Assembly: GCF_000217955.3 (NCBI RefSeq)
Contig: NZ_AFOY02000023.1
Span: 62,001 to 126,000, forward strand
Source: Pseudomonas fluorescens HK44
GTDB lineage: Bacteria > Pseudomonadota > Gammaproteobacteria > Pseudomonadales > Pseudomonadaceae
Length of the DNA: 64,000 nt
Reading direction: 5' to 3'
The position numbers were made by a program, and so were the translations under genes. Below, in pieces: positions 1 through 8,800 of this stretch. How positions within the stretch are numbered: the stretch's first letter is position 1; each line of letters opens with the position of its first letter. The notes under the pieces were generated by a model, which saw nothing but the letters and a program-made list of their open reading frames with translations, was not told the DNA's origin and did not search any database.

Positions 1-680
1 TCATGAACCCGACCGGTCTGCCAAACCCTGAGCACTATTCCACGGCTCACGACATGGCCATTCTGGCGCGTGCGATCATCCACGAAGACCCGGCTCACTA
101 TGCGATCTACTCGCAGAAAGAGTTCTTCTGGAACGGCATCAAGCAACCCAACCGCAACCTGCTGCTGTGGCGTGACAAGACCGTTGACGGTCTGAAAACC
201 GGTCACACTGAAGAAGCCGGCTATTGCATGGTGTCCTCGGCAGTACGTGACGGCATGCGTCTGATCGCCGTGGTATTCGGCACCAACAGCGAAAGCGCTC
301 GCGCCGCTGAAACCCAGAAGCTTTTGACCTACGGTTTCCGCTTCTTCGAAACCCAGACCTTCTATCAGAAAGGCGCCGAGCTGGCTCAGGCTCCAGTCTG
401 GAAGGGCACCACCAACCAGGTCAAAGCCGGCCTGGCTGAAGACCTGACCATGACCCTGCCAAAAGGCCAGCTTAAAAAGCTCGCCGCCAGCATGACCATG
501 AACCCGCAACTGGTCGCGCCGATCGCCAAGGGCGACGTGATTGGTAAAGTCGAAGTGAAACTGGACGACAAGGTCGTGCACAGCGCTGATCTGATTGCTC
601 TGGACGCGGTCGACCAAGGTGGTATCTTCCGCCGCATGTGGGATAGCATCCGTCTATTCTTCTACGGCTTGTTCAACTGA
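1..680 (+). CDS. dacC: D-alanyl-D-alanine carboxypeptidase (PBP5/6 type), 3' part only
   Basis: The gene runs in from the left edge, so its N-terminus with the SxxK and SxN motifs is missing. The visible 225 residues contain the KTG box of penicillin-binding enzymes (DGLKTGHTEEAG, about residue 65), then the C-terminal beta-domain typical of PBP5/6, ending in an amphipathic tail (FRRMWDSIRLFFYGLFN) that anchors these proteins to the periplasmic face of the inner membrane. The family trims the terminal D-Ala from peptidoglycan pentapeptides. It lies upstream of ybeD-lipB-lipA, as in many Gammaproteobacteria. The exact paralogue (dacA, dacC) cannot be settled from this part; dacC is the symbol usually used at this locus. 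Confidence 0.9.
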   Translation, partial: MNPTGLPNPEHYSTAHDMAILARAIIHEDPAHYAIYSQKEFFWNGIKQPNRNLLLWRDKTVDGLKTGHTEEAGYCMVSSAVRDGMRLIAVVFGTNSESARAAETQKLLTYGFRFFETQTFYQKGAELAQAPVWKGTTNQVKAGLAEDLTMTLPKGQLKKLAASMTMNPQLVAPIAKGDVIGKVEVKLDDKVVHSADLIALDAVDQGGIFRRMWDSIRLFFYGLFN

Positions 681-700
681 ATTAGTGTGGACCTGCATGG

Positions 701-723
701 CCCCGTTCCAATCCGGAGCGGGG
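701..723 (+). other. stem-loop between dacC and ybeD
   Basis: Two 9-base arms, CCCCGTTCC and GGAGCGGGG, pair with one G-T wobble around a 5-base loop. No T-run follows, so this is not a convincing rho-independent terminator. It may protect or process the dacC mRNA. Confidence 0.4.
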
Positions 724-760
724 TCATGTCCGTTGCCACGGCTTACGAGGCCGTTACGCC

Positions 761-1036
761 ATGACAGACACCGAAGTAAATGCGCCAAAGATCGAATTCC
801 CCTGCGCGGATTACCCGATCAAAGTAATCGGCGATACCGGTGTGGGCTTCAAGGACAAGATCATCGCGATCCTTGAGAAGCACGCCACCGTCGACCACAA
901 GACCCTGGCCGAGCGCCAGAGTACCAATGGCAAGTACACGACCATCCAGTTGCACATCATCGCTACCGGTCAAGAACAGCTGTATGACATCAACAGCGAG
1001 TTGCGGGCTACCGGTTTCGTGCACATGGTGTTGTGA
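761..1036 (+). CDS. ybeD: YbeD/DUF493 family protein
   Basis: A 91-residue protein of the YbeD (DUF493) family, a small ACT-like ferredoxin fold. It matches the family in length and in the conserved stretch FPCADYPIKVIG near the N-terminus. Its molecular role is not established. In many proteobacteria it sits directly between the dac gene and lipB, as here. Its TGA stop overlaps the lipB start (TGATG), so the two are translationally coupled and a link to lipoate metabolism is often assumed. Confidence 0.9.
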   Translation: MTDTEVNAPKIEFPCADYPIKVIGDTGVGFKDKIIAILEKHATVDHKTLAERQSTNGKYTTIQLHIIATGQEQLYDINSELRATGFVHMVL

Positions 1037-1683
1037 TGTCCGAACTTCTGGGCTTTCGCGAGCTCGGCCAAATGGCTTACGAGCCGGTCTGGCATGCCAT
1101 GCAACGGTTTACCAACGAGCGCGGCAGCGACCGCGCCGACGAGATCTGGCTGGTCGAGCACCCACCGGTTTTTACCCAGGGGCAGGCCGGCAAGGCTGAG
1201 CATCTGCTGCTTCCCGGCGATATTCCGGTGGTGCAGGTCGATCGTGGCGGTCAAGTGACTTACCACGGCCCGGGTCAGTTGGTGGCGTATCTGCTGCTGG
1301 ATGTGCGCAAGCTGGGTTTCGGCGTGCGCGACCTGGTCAGCCGGATGGAACAGTGCCTGATCGAACTGCTGGCCAGCTATGGCGTCACCGCCGTGGCCAA
1401 GGCCGATGCACCGGGCGTCTACGTCAACGGTGCAAAAATTGCTTCTCTGGGTCTGCGGATCCGCCACGGTTGCTCCTTTCATGGCCTGGCCCTGAACGTG
1501 GATATGGACCTGGAGCCGTTTCGCCGGATTAACCCCTGTGGATACGCCGGGCTGGCCATGACCCAGCTGCGCGATCACACCGGGCCGATTGAATTTGCCG
1601 AGGTAAGTGCCCGGCTGCGTGCGCAGCTCGTCAAACACCTCGACTATGCTGAGCAGACGACCCTAACGGGCGGAATCGACTGA
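1036..1683 (+). CDS. lipB: octanoyl-[acyl-carrier-protein]:protein N-octanoyltransferase
   Basis: LipB transfers the octanoyl group from acyl carrier protein to the lipoyl domains of pyruvate dehydrogenase, 2-oxoglutarate dehydrogenase and the glycine cleavage system. The 215-residue protein shows the family signature RGGQVTYHGPGQ, the catalytic Lys (about 134, in NGAKIASLG) and the catalytic Cys (about 168, in INPCGYAG). An ATG at 1036 overlaps the ybeD stop by one base; a GTG at 1033 is also in frame but less likely. lipA starts one base after the lipB stop, so octanoylation and sulfur insertion are encoded in one operon. Confidence 0.95.
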   Translation: MSELLGFRELGQMAYEPVWHAMQRFTNERGSDRADEIWLVEHPPVFTQGQAGKAEHLLLPGDIPVVQVDRGGQVTYHGPGQLVAYLLLDVRKLGFGVRDLVSRMEQCLIELLASYGVTAVAKADAPGVYVNGAKIASLGLRIRHGCSFHGLALNVDMDLEPFRRINPCGYAGLAMTQLRDHTGPIEFAEVSARLRAQLVKHLDYAEQTTLTGGID

Positions 1684-1684
1684 T

Positions 1685-2713
1685 ATGACTACTGCGCAAG
1701 ACGCTGTGCAAACCATGATCCCGACGCTGGATGTTACCGAGCGCCCGGCCCCGCGAGCCAAAGTGGAAGCTGGCGTAAAGCTGCGCGGCGCCGAAAAGGT
1801 TGCGCGTATCCCGGTGAAGATCATTCCAACCACCGAATTGCCGAAAAAGCCTGACTGGATTCGCGTACGCATCCCGGTTTCCCCGGAAGTCGACCGCATC
1901 AAGGCCCTGCTGCGCAAACACAAACTGCACAGTGTCTGCGAAGAGGCCTCCTGCCCGAACCTCGGAGAGTGCTTCTCCGGTGGCACCGCGACCTTCATGA
2001 TCATGGGCGACATCTGCACCCGTCGCTGCCCGTTCTGCGACGTTGGCCACGGTCGTCCGAAGCCGCTGGACGTCAACGAACCGGAAAGCCTGGCCATCGC
2101 CATCGCCGACCTGAAACTGAAGTACGTGGTGATCACCTCGGTAGACCGCGATGACCTGCGCGACGGTGGTGCCCAGCACTTCGCCGACTGCATCCGCGAA
2201 ATCCGCAAACTGTCGCCGAACGTGCAACTGGAAACCCTGGTCCCGGACTACCGTGGCCGGATGGACGTGGCGCTGGCCATTACCGCCGCTGAGCCGCCGG
2301 ATGTGTTCAACCACAACCTGGAAACCGTGCCGCGCCTGTACAAGGCTGCGCGTCCGGGTTCGGACTACCAGTGGTCGCTGACCCTGCTGCAAAAATTCAA
2401 GCAGATGATGCCGCACATTCCGACCAAGTCCGGCCTGATGCTGGGGTTGGGCGAAACCGACGAAGAAGTCATCGACGTCATGAAGCGCATGCGCGAACAC
2501 GACATCGACATGCTGACTCTGGGCCAGTACCTGCAACCGTCCCGCAGCCACTTGCCGGTGCAGCGCTTCGTGCACCCGGATACCTTCGCCTGGTTCGCCG
2601 AGGAAGGTTACAAGATGGGCTTCAAGAACGTCGCCTCCGGCCCGCTGGTACGTTCCTCGTACCACGCCGACGAGCAGGCGAAACTGGTCAAGGCCGAATT
2701 GATGTCGTCCTGA
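1685..2713 (+). CDS. lipA: lipoyl synthase (radical SAM)
   Basis: LipA inserts two sulfur atoms into the protein-bound octanoyl chain to make lipoyl cofactor. The 342-residue sequence has both iron-sulfur cluster motifs of the family: the N-terminal auxiliary cluster CEEASCPNLGEC (Cys85, Cys90, Cys96) and the radical SAM CTRRCPFC (Cys111, Cys115, Cys118), plus the closing RSSYHADEQ region near the C-terminus. It is about 20 residues longer than E. coli LipA, all at the N-terminus, which is usual in pseudomonads. It is the last gene before a strong terminator. Confidence 0.97.
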   Translation: MTTAQDAVQTMIPTLDVTERPAPRAKVEAGVKLRGAEKVARIPVKIIPTTELPKKPDWIRVRIPVSPEVDRIKALLRKHKLHSVCEEASCPNLGECFSGGTATFMIMGDICTRRCPFCDVGHGRPKPLDVNEPESLAIAIADLKLKYVVITSVDRDDLRDGGAQHFADCIREIRKLSPNVQLETLVPDYRGRMDVALAITAAEPPDVFNHNLETVPRLYKAARPGSDYQWSLTLLQKFKQMMPHIPTKSGLMLGLGETDEEVIDVMKRMREHDIDMLTLGQYLQPSRSHLPVQRFVHPDTFAWFAEEGYKMGFKNVASGPLVRSSYHADEQAKLVKAELMSS

Positions 2714-2720
2714 TCCACGA

Positions 2721-2753
2721 TGCCCGCAAGGCATATGCCTTGCGGGCATTTTT
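2721..2753 (+). terminator. rho-independent terminator of ybeD-lipB-lipA
   Basis: A perfect 28-base palindrome (2721-2748, TGCCCGCAAGGCAT and its complement) is followed by a T-run. It lies 8 bases after the lipA stop. Confidence 0.9.
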
Positions 2754-2883
2754 GTTCAAAGGTTGACTCGGTACCACGTCACACTCAGTTTTTTCCTGGA
2801 CCCTGCGGGACGACTGAACCTCTTCTGTTTGTCCCCGTTCCTGACTACTGTGTGCTGAAGCATTCACACAGGGAGAATCACGG

Positions 2884-3831
2884 ATGACCACTCGCTCGAC
2901 CCTCGTTATTTCTGAGCATGCTCCAGTCCCGGCGTTACCCGCTGAAGGGCTGATCGGTGTGATTGCGCCGGCAGGCCCGGCGGCACTGGATACCGAAAAG
3001 GCTTTTCAATGGATGCGTGCACGCGGGTATTCGCTGCGGATTTTTCCGGGTGTCCTGGAGAAAGACGGCTACCTGGCCGGCAGTGACGACGTTCGCCTGA
3101 AGGATCTGCATGAGGCGTTTGGCGATCCGGCCATTGATGCGATTCTCTGCCTGCGTGGTGGCTATGGCAGCCCACGCCTGCTGGACCGGATCGACTTCGA
3201 GTTGCTGCGGCGCAATGCCAAGCCGTTTGTCGGCTATAGCGACATTACGGCGCTGCACCTGGCCATCAGCCGTTATGCGGGGTTCGTGACCTTTCACGGG
3301 CCGATGCTCAACGCTGACCTGCTGGGGAACAAGCAACAACCTACCGAGTCTTCGCTGTTCAGCCTGCTCAGAGGCCAGGTGAGCGCCGGGAGCCCTTTGG
3401 CGCACCCGGTGGCCTACCCGTTGAGCATGATCGAGCCAGGCATCGCTCGTGGGCGTTTGCTGGGCGGTAATCTGTCGATGATTGCCGCGACCCTGGGCAC
3501 GCCTTTCGAAATCGATACCGACGGGATCATTCTGTTCATCGAGGACGTCAACGAGCCGTTGTATCGCATCGACCGGTTGCTGACCCATCTGCGCCTGGCC
3601 GGCAAGCTGAGCACGCTGCGCGGGGTGCTGGTCGGGGATGTGGCCGGCGTGGACAGCGATGCATTGGCGCAGTTGCTCAAGCAAACCTTCGAACCATTGC
3701 GGATTCCGGTGCTTGCCGGTTGGCGCAGCGGCCATTGCGACCCGAACCTGACGCTGCCCATGGGGGCGTTGGTGAGGCTGGATGCGGGGAGCAAGGCGTT
3801 GTGGCTGGAGCAGGATGTGGTGATCAAGTAA
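2884..3831 (+). CDS. ldcA: L,D-carboxypeptidase (peptidase S66)
   Basis: A cytoplasmic muropeptide L,D-carboxypeptidase that removes the terminal D-Ala from recycled tetrapeptides. The 315 residues fit the S66 family: the nucleophile region CLRGGYGSPRLLDRID, then FVGYSDITALH, and the C-terminal segment with GHCDPNLTLPMGA holding the catalytic His. The catalytic order Ser-Glu-His is known for the family. A GGGAGA ribosome site precedes the ATG. It has its own short upstream region after the lipA terminator and converges on the lytic transglycosylase gene, so two cell-wall turnover functions are adjacent. Confidence 0.92.
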   Translation: MTTRSTLVISEHAPVPALPAEGLIGVIAPAGPAALDTEKAFQWMRARGYSLRIFPGVLEKDGYLAGSDDVRLKDLHEAFGDPAIDAILCLRGGYGSPRLLDRIDFELLRRNAKPFVGYSDITALHLAISRYAGFVTFHGPMLNADLLGNKQQPTESSLFSLLRGQVSAGSPLAHPVAYPLSMIEPGIARGRLLGGNLSMIAATLGTPFEIDTDGIILFIEDVNEPLYRIDRLLTHLRLAGKLSTLRGVLVGDVAGVDSDALAQLLKQTFEPLRIPVLAGWRSGHCDPNLTLPMGALVRLDAGSKALWLEQDVVIK

Positions 3832-3841
3832 CAGCCTGATC

Positions 3842-3951
3842 CGTGGCGAGGGAGCTTGCTCCCGCTCGGCTGCGTAGCAGTCGTATAACCGACGAACGCA
3901 TTCGATTTGGAGGCGCTTCGCACCTCAGCGGGAGCAAGCTCCCTCGCCACG
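3842..3951. repeat. REPIN-like palindrome doublet (GTGGCGAGGGAGCTTGCTCC type)
   Basis: Two copies of the REP core in inverted orientation, CGTGGCGAGGGAGCTTGCTC at the left and its complement at the right, flank about 50 bases. It lies between the convergent ldcA and lytic transglycosylase genes. Confidence 0.9.
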
Positions 3952-3966
3952 GATTGAGGCCAAGCC

Positions 3967-5289
3967 TCAGCGGTTACGCAAACCTTCCAGCAACTTGTGC
4001 GTCGGGTAACCGTCTGCCGGCCAGCCAAACGACTGCTGGGCGCTGCGTATGGCCTTGCGGGTGTTGGCGCCGATGATGCCATCGGCGTTCCCTGCGTCGT
4101 AGTTGCTGGCGCTCAGCAAATTCTGCAGTTCGATGCGCTCGGAACGACTCAGGGGCAGGTCGTCCTTCGGCCATTCGCCGTTGATCAGGCCCGTTCCGTT
4201 AAAGCGTTCAGACAACAGGTTCACTGCCAATGCGTAGGACGACGAGTTGTTGTATTTGAGGACCGCGCGGAAGTTGTCGAGAATCAGGAACGCCGGGCCG
4301 CGATAACCGGCGGGCAGCAGCAGGGCGGCTGACAGTTGTTCGGAACCGGGTGGAACGACGCCGCCGTTGGGCAGTTTGATGCCCATTTGCATCCACTCGG
4401 AGACGCTTTTACGAATCGCACCGTCAGCCAGCGAATAGTCGAAACCACTCGCCAGTTGCACTTCGAAGCCCCAAGGCTGGCCTTTCTGCCAGCCGGAGCT
4501 TTGCAGGTAATGGGCGGTGGAGGCCAATGCATCGGTCGGGCTGCCCCAGATATCGCGGTGACCGGTGCCGTCAAAATCGACCGCATGGGTGAGGTAGGTC
4601 GTCGGAATGAACTGGGTCTGGCCCATGGCGCCGGCCCAGGAACCGAGCATCTTCTCGGGGGTGATATCTCCCTGCTGCAGAATCTGTAGAGCGGCCAGCA
4701 ATTGGGCGTGAGCAAAGTCCGGGCGCCGGCCTTCGTAGGCCAGGGTCGCCAGCGAGCGGATCACCGATTTGTCGCCCTGGAAACTGCCAAAGTTACTTTC
4801 CATGCCCCAGACCGCCACGAGTGCCTGGCGATCAACACCATAACGCTGCTCGATGGTGTTCAAGGTCTCGGCGTACTGGCTGAGTAAGGCCTGGCCTTTG
4901 CGCACGCGCGCGGCGGAAAGCGCGCCATCGAGGTACTCCCACACCGGGCGGGTGAACTCCGGTTGGCTGCGGTCGGCGCGGATCACGCTCATGTCCGGCG
5001 TGACGCCGGCAAAGGCGCGGTCGAACACATCCGGGCGGATACCGGCGGCGAGGGCATCCTTGCGAAAACCGGCTTGCCATTCCTCGAAGGTCTGGGTCGG
5101 CTGGATGTCGAGATTGTCGCCAGTCGGAACTACCGGAGGAATGATGGCCGGTGTGGTCACGGCGGGTGCGGTTTGAAGCGGTTGCGCGTCGGCAGCGGTA
5201 GGTTTTTCCGCGCAGGCGACAAGCAAGACAAGGCTGGAGGCAGCAATCAGTTGGCGCAGGTGCCAACGACGGGAAAGACAAAGGGGCAT
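3967..5289 (-). CDS. lytic murein transglycosylase, MltB/SltB family lipoprotein
   Basis: A periplasmic lytic transglycosylase of family 3 (SLT_2). The start at 5289 gives a signal peptide with a lipobox ending LVAC, so it is probably an outer-membrane lipoprotein. After a Pro-rich linker comes the catalytic domain with VWGMESNFGSFQG (catalytic Glu) and GAMGQTQFIPTTYL, then a C-terminal peptidoglycan-binding domain (about the last 65 residues, DGIIGANTRKAI). It cleaves the MurNAc-GlcNAc bond to give 1,6-anhydro products. The C-terminal PG-binding domain separates it from classical MltB and suggests an SltB2/SltB3-type paralogue. An upstream ATG at 5331 is possible but would bury the signal peptide. 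Confidence 0.9.
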   Translation of the reverse strand: MPLCLSRRWHLRQLIAASSLVLLVACAEKPTAADAQPLQTAPAVTTPAIIPPVVPTGDNLDIQPTQTFEEWQAGFRKDALAAGIRPDVFDRAFAGVTPDMSVIRADRSQPEFTRPVWEYLDGALSAARVRKGQALLSQYAETLNTIEQRYGVDRQALVAVWGMESNFGSFQGDKSVIRSLATLAYEGRRPDFAHAQLLAALQILQQGDITPEKMLGSWAGAMGQTQFIPTTYLTHAVDFDGTGHRDIWGSPTDALASTAHYLQSSGWQKGQPWGFEVQLASGFDYSLADGAIRKSVSEWMQMGIKLPNGGVVPPGSEQLSAALLLPAGYRGPAFLILDNFRAVLKYNNSSSYALAVNLLSERFNGTGLINGEWPKDDLPLSRSERIELQNLLSASNYDAGNADGIIGANTRKAIRSAQQSFGWPADGYPTHKLLEGLRNR

Positions 5290-5361
5290 GCACGGGTCCA
5301 GATAAAACGAATCAGGTGCAGACCTTATCATGCCGAGGGGGAGCGAGGTGATGTTGAAACT

Positions 5362-5517
5362 TCATGCCGCCAGAAAGTAAGAAGCCTCCCAGCTTTTAGA
5401 CTGGAAGGCTTCGCGGCGGTAGCTGCCTTTGCCCTTGCCGGGTTGTTCCTGACGGCTGCGGAACAGTGGCTGGGCGACAATGGATTTGGCCTTGTTGGGC
5501 CGCTTGTGTTTGCTCAT
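5362..5517 (-). CDS. arfA: alternative ribosome-rescue factor A, ArfA
   Basis: A 51-codon gene starting MSKHKRPNKAKSIVAQPLFR. It matches the ArfA family: the core QPLFRSRQEQPGKGKGSYRR resembles the E. coli DPLFRQRVEKNKKGKGSY segment, with the KGKGSY motif that sits in the mRNA channel. ArfA recruits release factor 2 to ribosomes stalled on non-stop mRNA as a backup for tmRNA. As in enterobacteria the coding region holds a hairpin near its 3' end (5381-5412). Truncation of the mRNA there would make arfA itself a non-stop message, so full protein accumulates only when trans-translation fails. The C-terminal tail (ASYFLAA) is hydrophobic and degradation-prone. Confidence 0.88.
   Translation of the reverse strand: MSKHKRPNKAKSIVAQPLFRSRQEQPGKGKGSYRREAFQSKSWEASYFLAA
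5381..5412 (-). promoter_or_regulatory. intragenic hairpin in arfA (RNase III or terminator type)
   Basis: On the arfA strand GAAGCCTTCCAG pairs with CTGGGAGGCTTC over 12 base pairs with one wobble, around an 8-base loop, followed by a T-rich stretch (TTACTTTCT). It lies inside the reading frame before the stop codon. In E. coli and relatives such a hairpin yields truncated non-stop arfA mRNA. Confidence 0.8.
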
Positions 5518-5866
5518 GGGCGGTTCTCTCGTTAAGTGGTTTTACCGGGCAAATCATCGGCCGAAGTCGGGGTTCTGTCTAGTAGGCGCTGCCGATGGGG
5601 GCGATCGTCAACGATTTATCAGGCCGCGACGGTTGTACGCCCGAGCATTGTCGCCGATACAACGTTTTTTGAACGGTTTCATGACACGTTGAATAGGCCG
5701 TTGGTTGTCTGGTTTTATGGGCGTTCAGTAAGAAATATCTTACGGTCTAATCAGACTTGCACTCCATTAACGGATCGCTGAGCGTTGTACGCTTTTAACT
5801 TTGCGGCGCCACTGTTTTTTTAAAAATGGAGGCTGTTTATTTAAATAATTGCTCAGGTAGTTTCAG
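5518..5866. promoter_or_regulatory. AT-rich divergent intergenic region, arfA / toxin gene 1
   Basis: These 349 bases hold the leaders of arfA (leftward) and the large toxin gene (rightward). The right half is much richer in A and T than its surroundings. A dyad GTAAGAAATATCTTAC (5728-5743) and a smaller adjacent dyad GTCTAATCAGAC (5745-5756) look like a regulator site. I see no RNA gene and no convincing -35/-10 pair. Confidence 0.5.
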
Positions 5867-8800
5867 ATGGTTTCGTCGGTAAAAGAAAGTGCAGCGACTG
5901 CTCCAGTTACTGAAATGAGTGTTCATCACGAGTTTATAAAAAAAGCTATTCCAGCCTGGCTGACCAAGGCGACGCCGCAAAGGATTCGTACTTTGAAAGT
6001 GGGGGAGCCAGGTATTCCAGAATGGATCAAAAGCGCCTCCAGAGCCGAACACCTCAGTGTGGCGCATGCCATGGAGGCAAGTTGGTCCTCGCAGAACGAT
6101 GTCGACAAGATGTTGATGGATTTGCAAGACGTCTATTCATTTGCCGAACCTTTGCTACGACAGTCGTTAAAGGAAAAGTACGGAATTGAAGACGATGTCA
6201 GGGAAACGTTCCTGAAGTTGTACTCTCCGGTGAAGTTATCTCCGTGGGTTCAAAATATTGATGGTGGTGCCGTCAGTCGCACCGTTTCCTTACTGGATGC
6301 TGCGCTGCACAACTTCTCACGTTCGGAAGTGTTTCTGTCGGGGTCGGAATTTATCTCTCGACCTGATGCGCAGGGACACTTTGAGATAAAGAAAATACGA
6401 AATAATATGTCCATTGAACAATTCACGGCGTTGTGTCGGGAGTTGGATATTGGTGCAAGGTACAAACACTATCTGGAAAACTACTTGCGCCCCACCGATG
6501 GTCTGGCCCGTGGGGTGTTGCAGCACAAAGTCATAAAAAGTCAGCAGGCCGCGCTGAAAATCGCCCTGCAAATGGCGCTCTTGAAAAAAGACATTGGGGC
6601 TGAGGCTTATCTCGTTGTACAGGGCATGATCAAGGGACTTAAAGGTCTGACCCTGGACGGTATTGCGGTTCGTTACTACCACCTGACGATGCTCGACACG
6701 CTTGTGAAAGGCATCGTGCTCATCGCCCCCGATCTCGATGCCCCCGTCGACGGAAACAGGCGAATCATTGTCTATGTGCCGCACGATCCCGAGCATCCAT
6801 TGAAAGAGTATCCGTCACTCGTCGAGTTTAGCCGCGAATTGACTCGCCAATTACGCGACACCGGCCAGAAGTCGACCTCTGCACAACCTTCGTCCGGGTT
6901 CAGTTATCAGCAATTCTTCAGTCGCTTTGTCGACCATCGGCAACGTGGGCACTTTTTTGCCGCGCTCAATGGACAACTGGTGCAGATCACCCAGCACGAG
7001 AAGGAATGGGGCGTCGATCTGCCCGTATGGCGCGAAACAGCTGTGGAAAACCCACGTCTGCACTATGGCGTCGTGCGGTTCGAGAACGACACCGAGACCC
7101 GTTTCAATGGCGACCTGTGGGTTTATCTCTATCAGCAGCAGCAAAACAAAATTCTCAACGACGCTCGGGCACTGGTCATTTCCACTGCCGATGCCGACCG
7201 TACGGAACGTTGGGCGTGGATTGAAAATCTGCAAAAAATGCTCTTGGACATCTTCAATGTCGCGTTATTGGTGGTGACTCCCTTCGTGCCTTTTCTGGGT
7301 GAATTGATGCTGGCCTATACGGCTTATCAGTTGGTCAGTGAAGTTGTTGAAGGTGTACTCGATCTGTCTGAAGGATTGTATCTGGAGGCCGCTGAACAAC
7401 TGATCGGCTTCACCGAAAGCGTGGTTCAACTGGCAGCGTTTGCCGGCGGCATCAAGATTGGCAACCTGGCGTTCTCCAGGTTGTCACCGTTTATCGAAGG
7501 GGCAAAACCGGTCACCCTGCCCACTGGCAAACAACGTCTGTGGGGGCAGAATCTTGAGCCTTACCAGCAAAAGGCACTGGTTCTGGCCGCAGATTCAAAG
7601 CCCGACGAATTGTGGCTGCATCAGCACGACGGCAAGCCGATCCTGCGCCTCGATACGTCTCACTTCGAACTCAAAAAAGACCCGCAAACCGGCAAGCACC
7701 GGGTGCAGCATCCAACCCGGCCGGATGCCTATCAACCTGTGGTCGAGAGTAACGGGGCGGGGGCATTCGTGATCGAAGGCGAACAGCCTCAGTCGTGGGA
7801 TGAGCAAACGTTGATGACGCGGATGGGGCAGCCGCTTGACGGTTTGACCGATTCGTTCGACGACATCCGCACGGTCAGCCGCACCCATGTCGACGCGATG
7901 CGCCGGATGTACATCGACAATGAGCCTCCATTGCCCTTATTGAGCGATACCGCTACGCGATTCAGGATTGATCGGGATATTCAGACGTTCATCGATCAGA
8001 TCAGCAGTGAACAACCACAGCACTACTTGAAGGCCGATATACGCACACAGCTGCAACTGCTGGATGGAGTGTGGCCCGGAGAAAAGCCACTGCAACTTGT
8101 CGCGCGCGATGGAAGCGTCATTTGGCAGACAGGCTCCAACGATTCTGCACCTGTGCGGATAAACGAGGACCACCTGAACGATGGCGACCTTATTGCAACC
8201 TTGCTTTCGCACCTTGATGAAGGTGAAACAAAAACATTGATGGAAGTTGAGTTAGGCGCGTCGGTCACGACTACGGGGGCTCATGCAAAAATCCTGCGGG
8301 CGGACATCGCACGGCGTGCCAGCGCCAAGCGAAACTTCATGTTCAATGCTCGTTACCTGGAGCACGAGTTGCGCTGGAGTGCTCAGGTACAAGCCGTTCA
8401 GTCCGAAATGCCGGGTCTGCCTGGCGCTGTTGCGCAAGAGTTGCTGGCGGTCGCCACACCCGAGGAACTGCAAATAGTCGCCCAAGGGCGCTTGCCATCG
8501 CGACTCAAGGGGCTGGCGCTCTATGCGCGTGAAGAAGTGAGGGTTGCTCGTGCTTATGAGGGGCTTTACCTGGCGTCGGTCGAAAGCTTCGATACCGAAA
8601 CGCTGGTGCTGCATTCGCTTGAGAACCTGCCGGGCTGGCCCTCGGATGTGTCCATTCAAGTCAGGCTGTTCGAGTACGAAGGCGGGGTGTTGGACAGTAT
8701 CGGCACAGACGACGCCAAGCTTAAACGCACGATAGTCTCGCGCGTAGATGGCAGCTTCCAGGCTTACGATGATCAAGGTAATGCCTTGCACGCAGAGACT

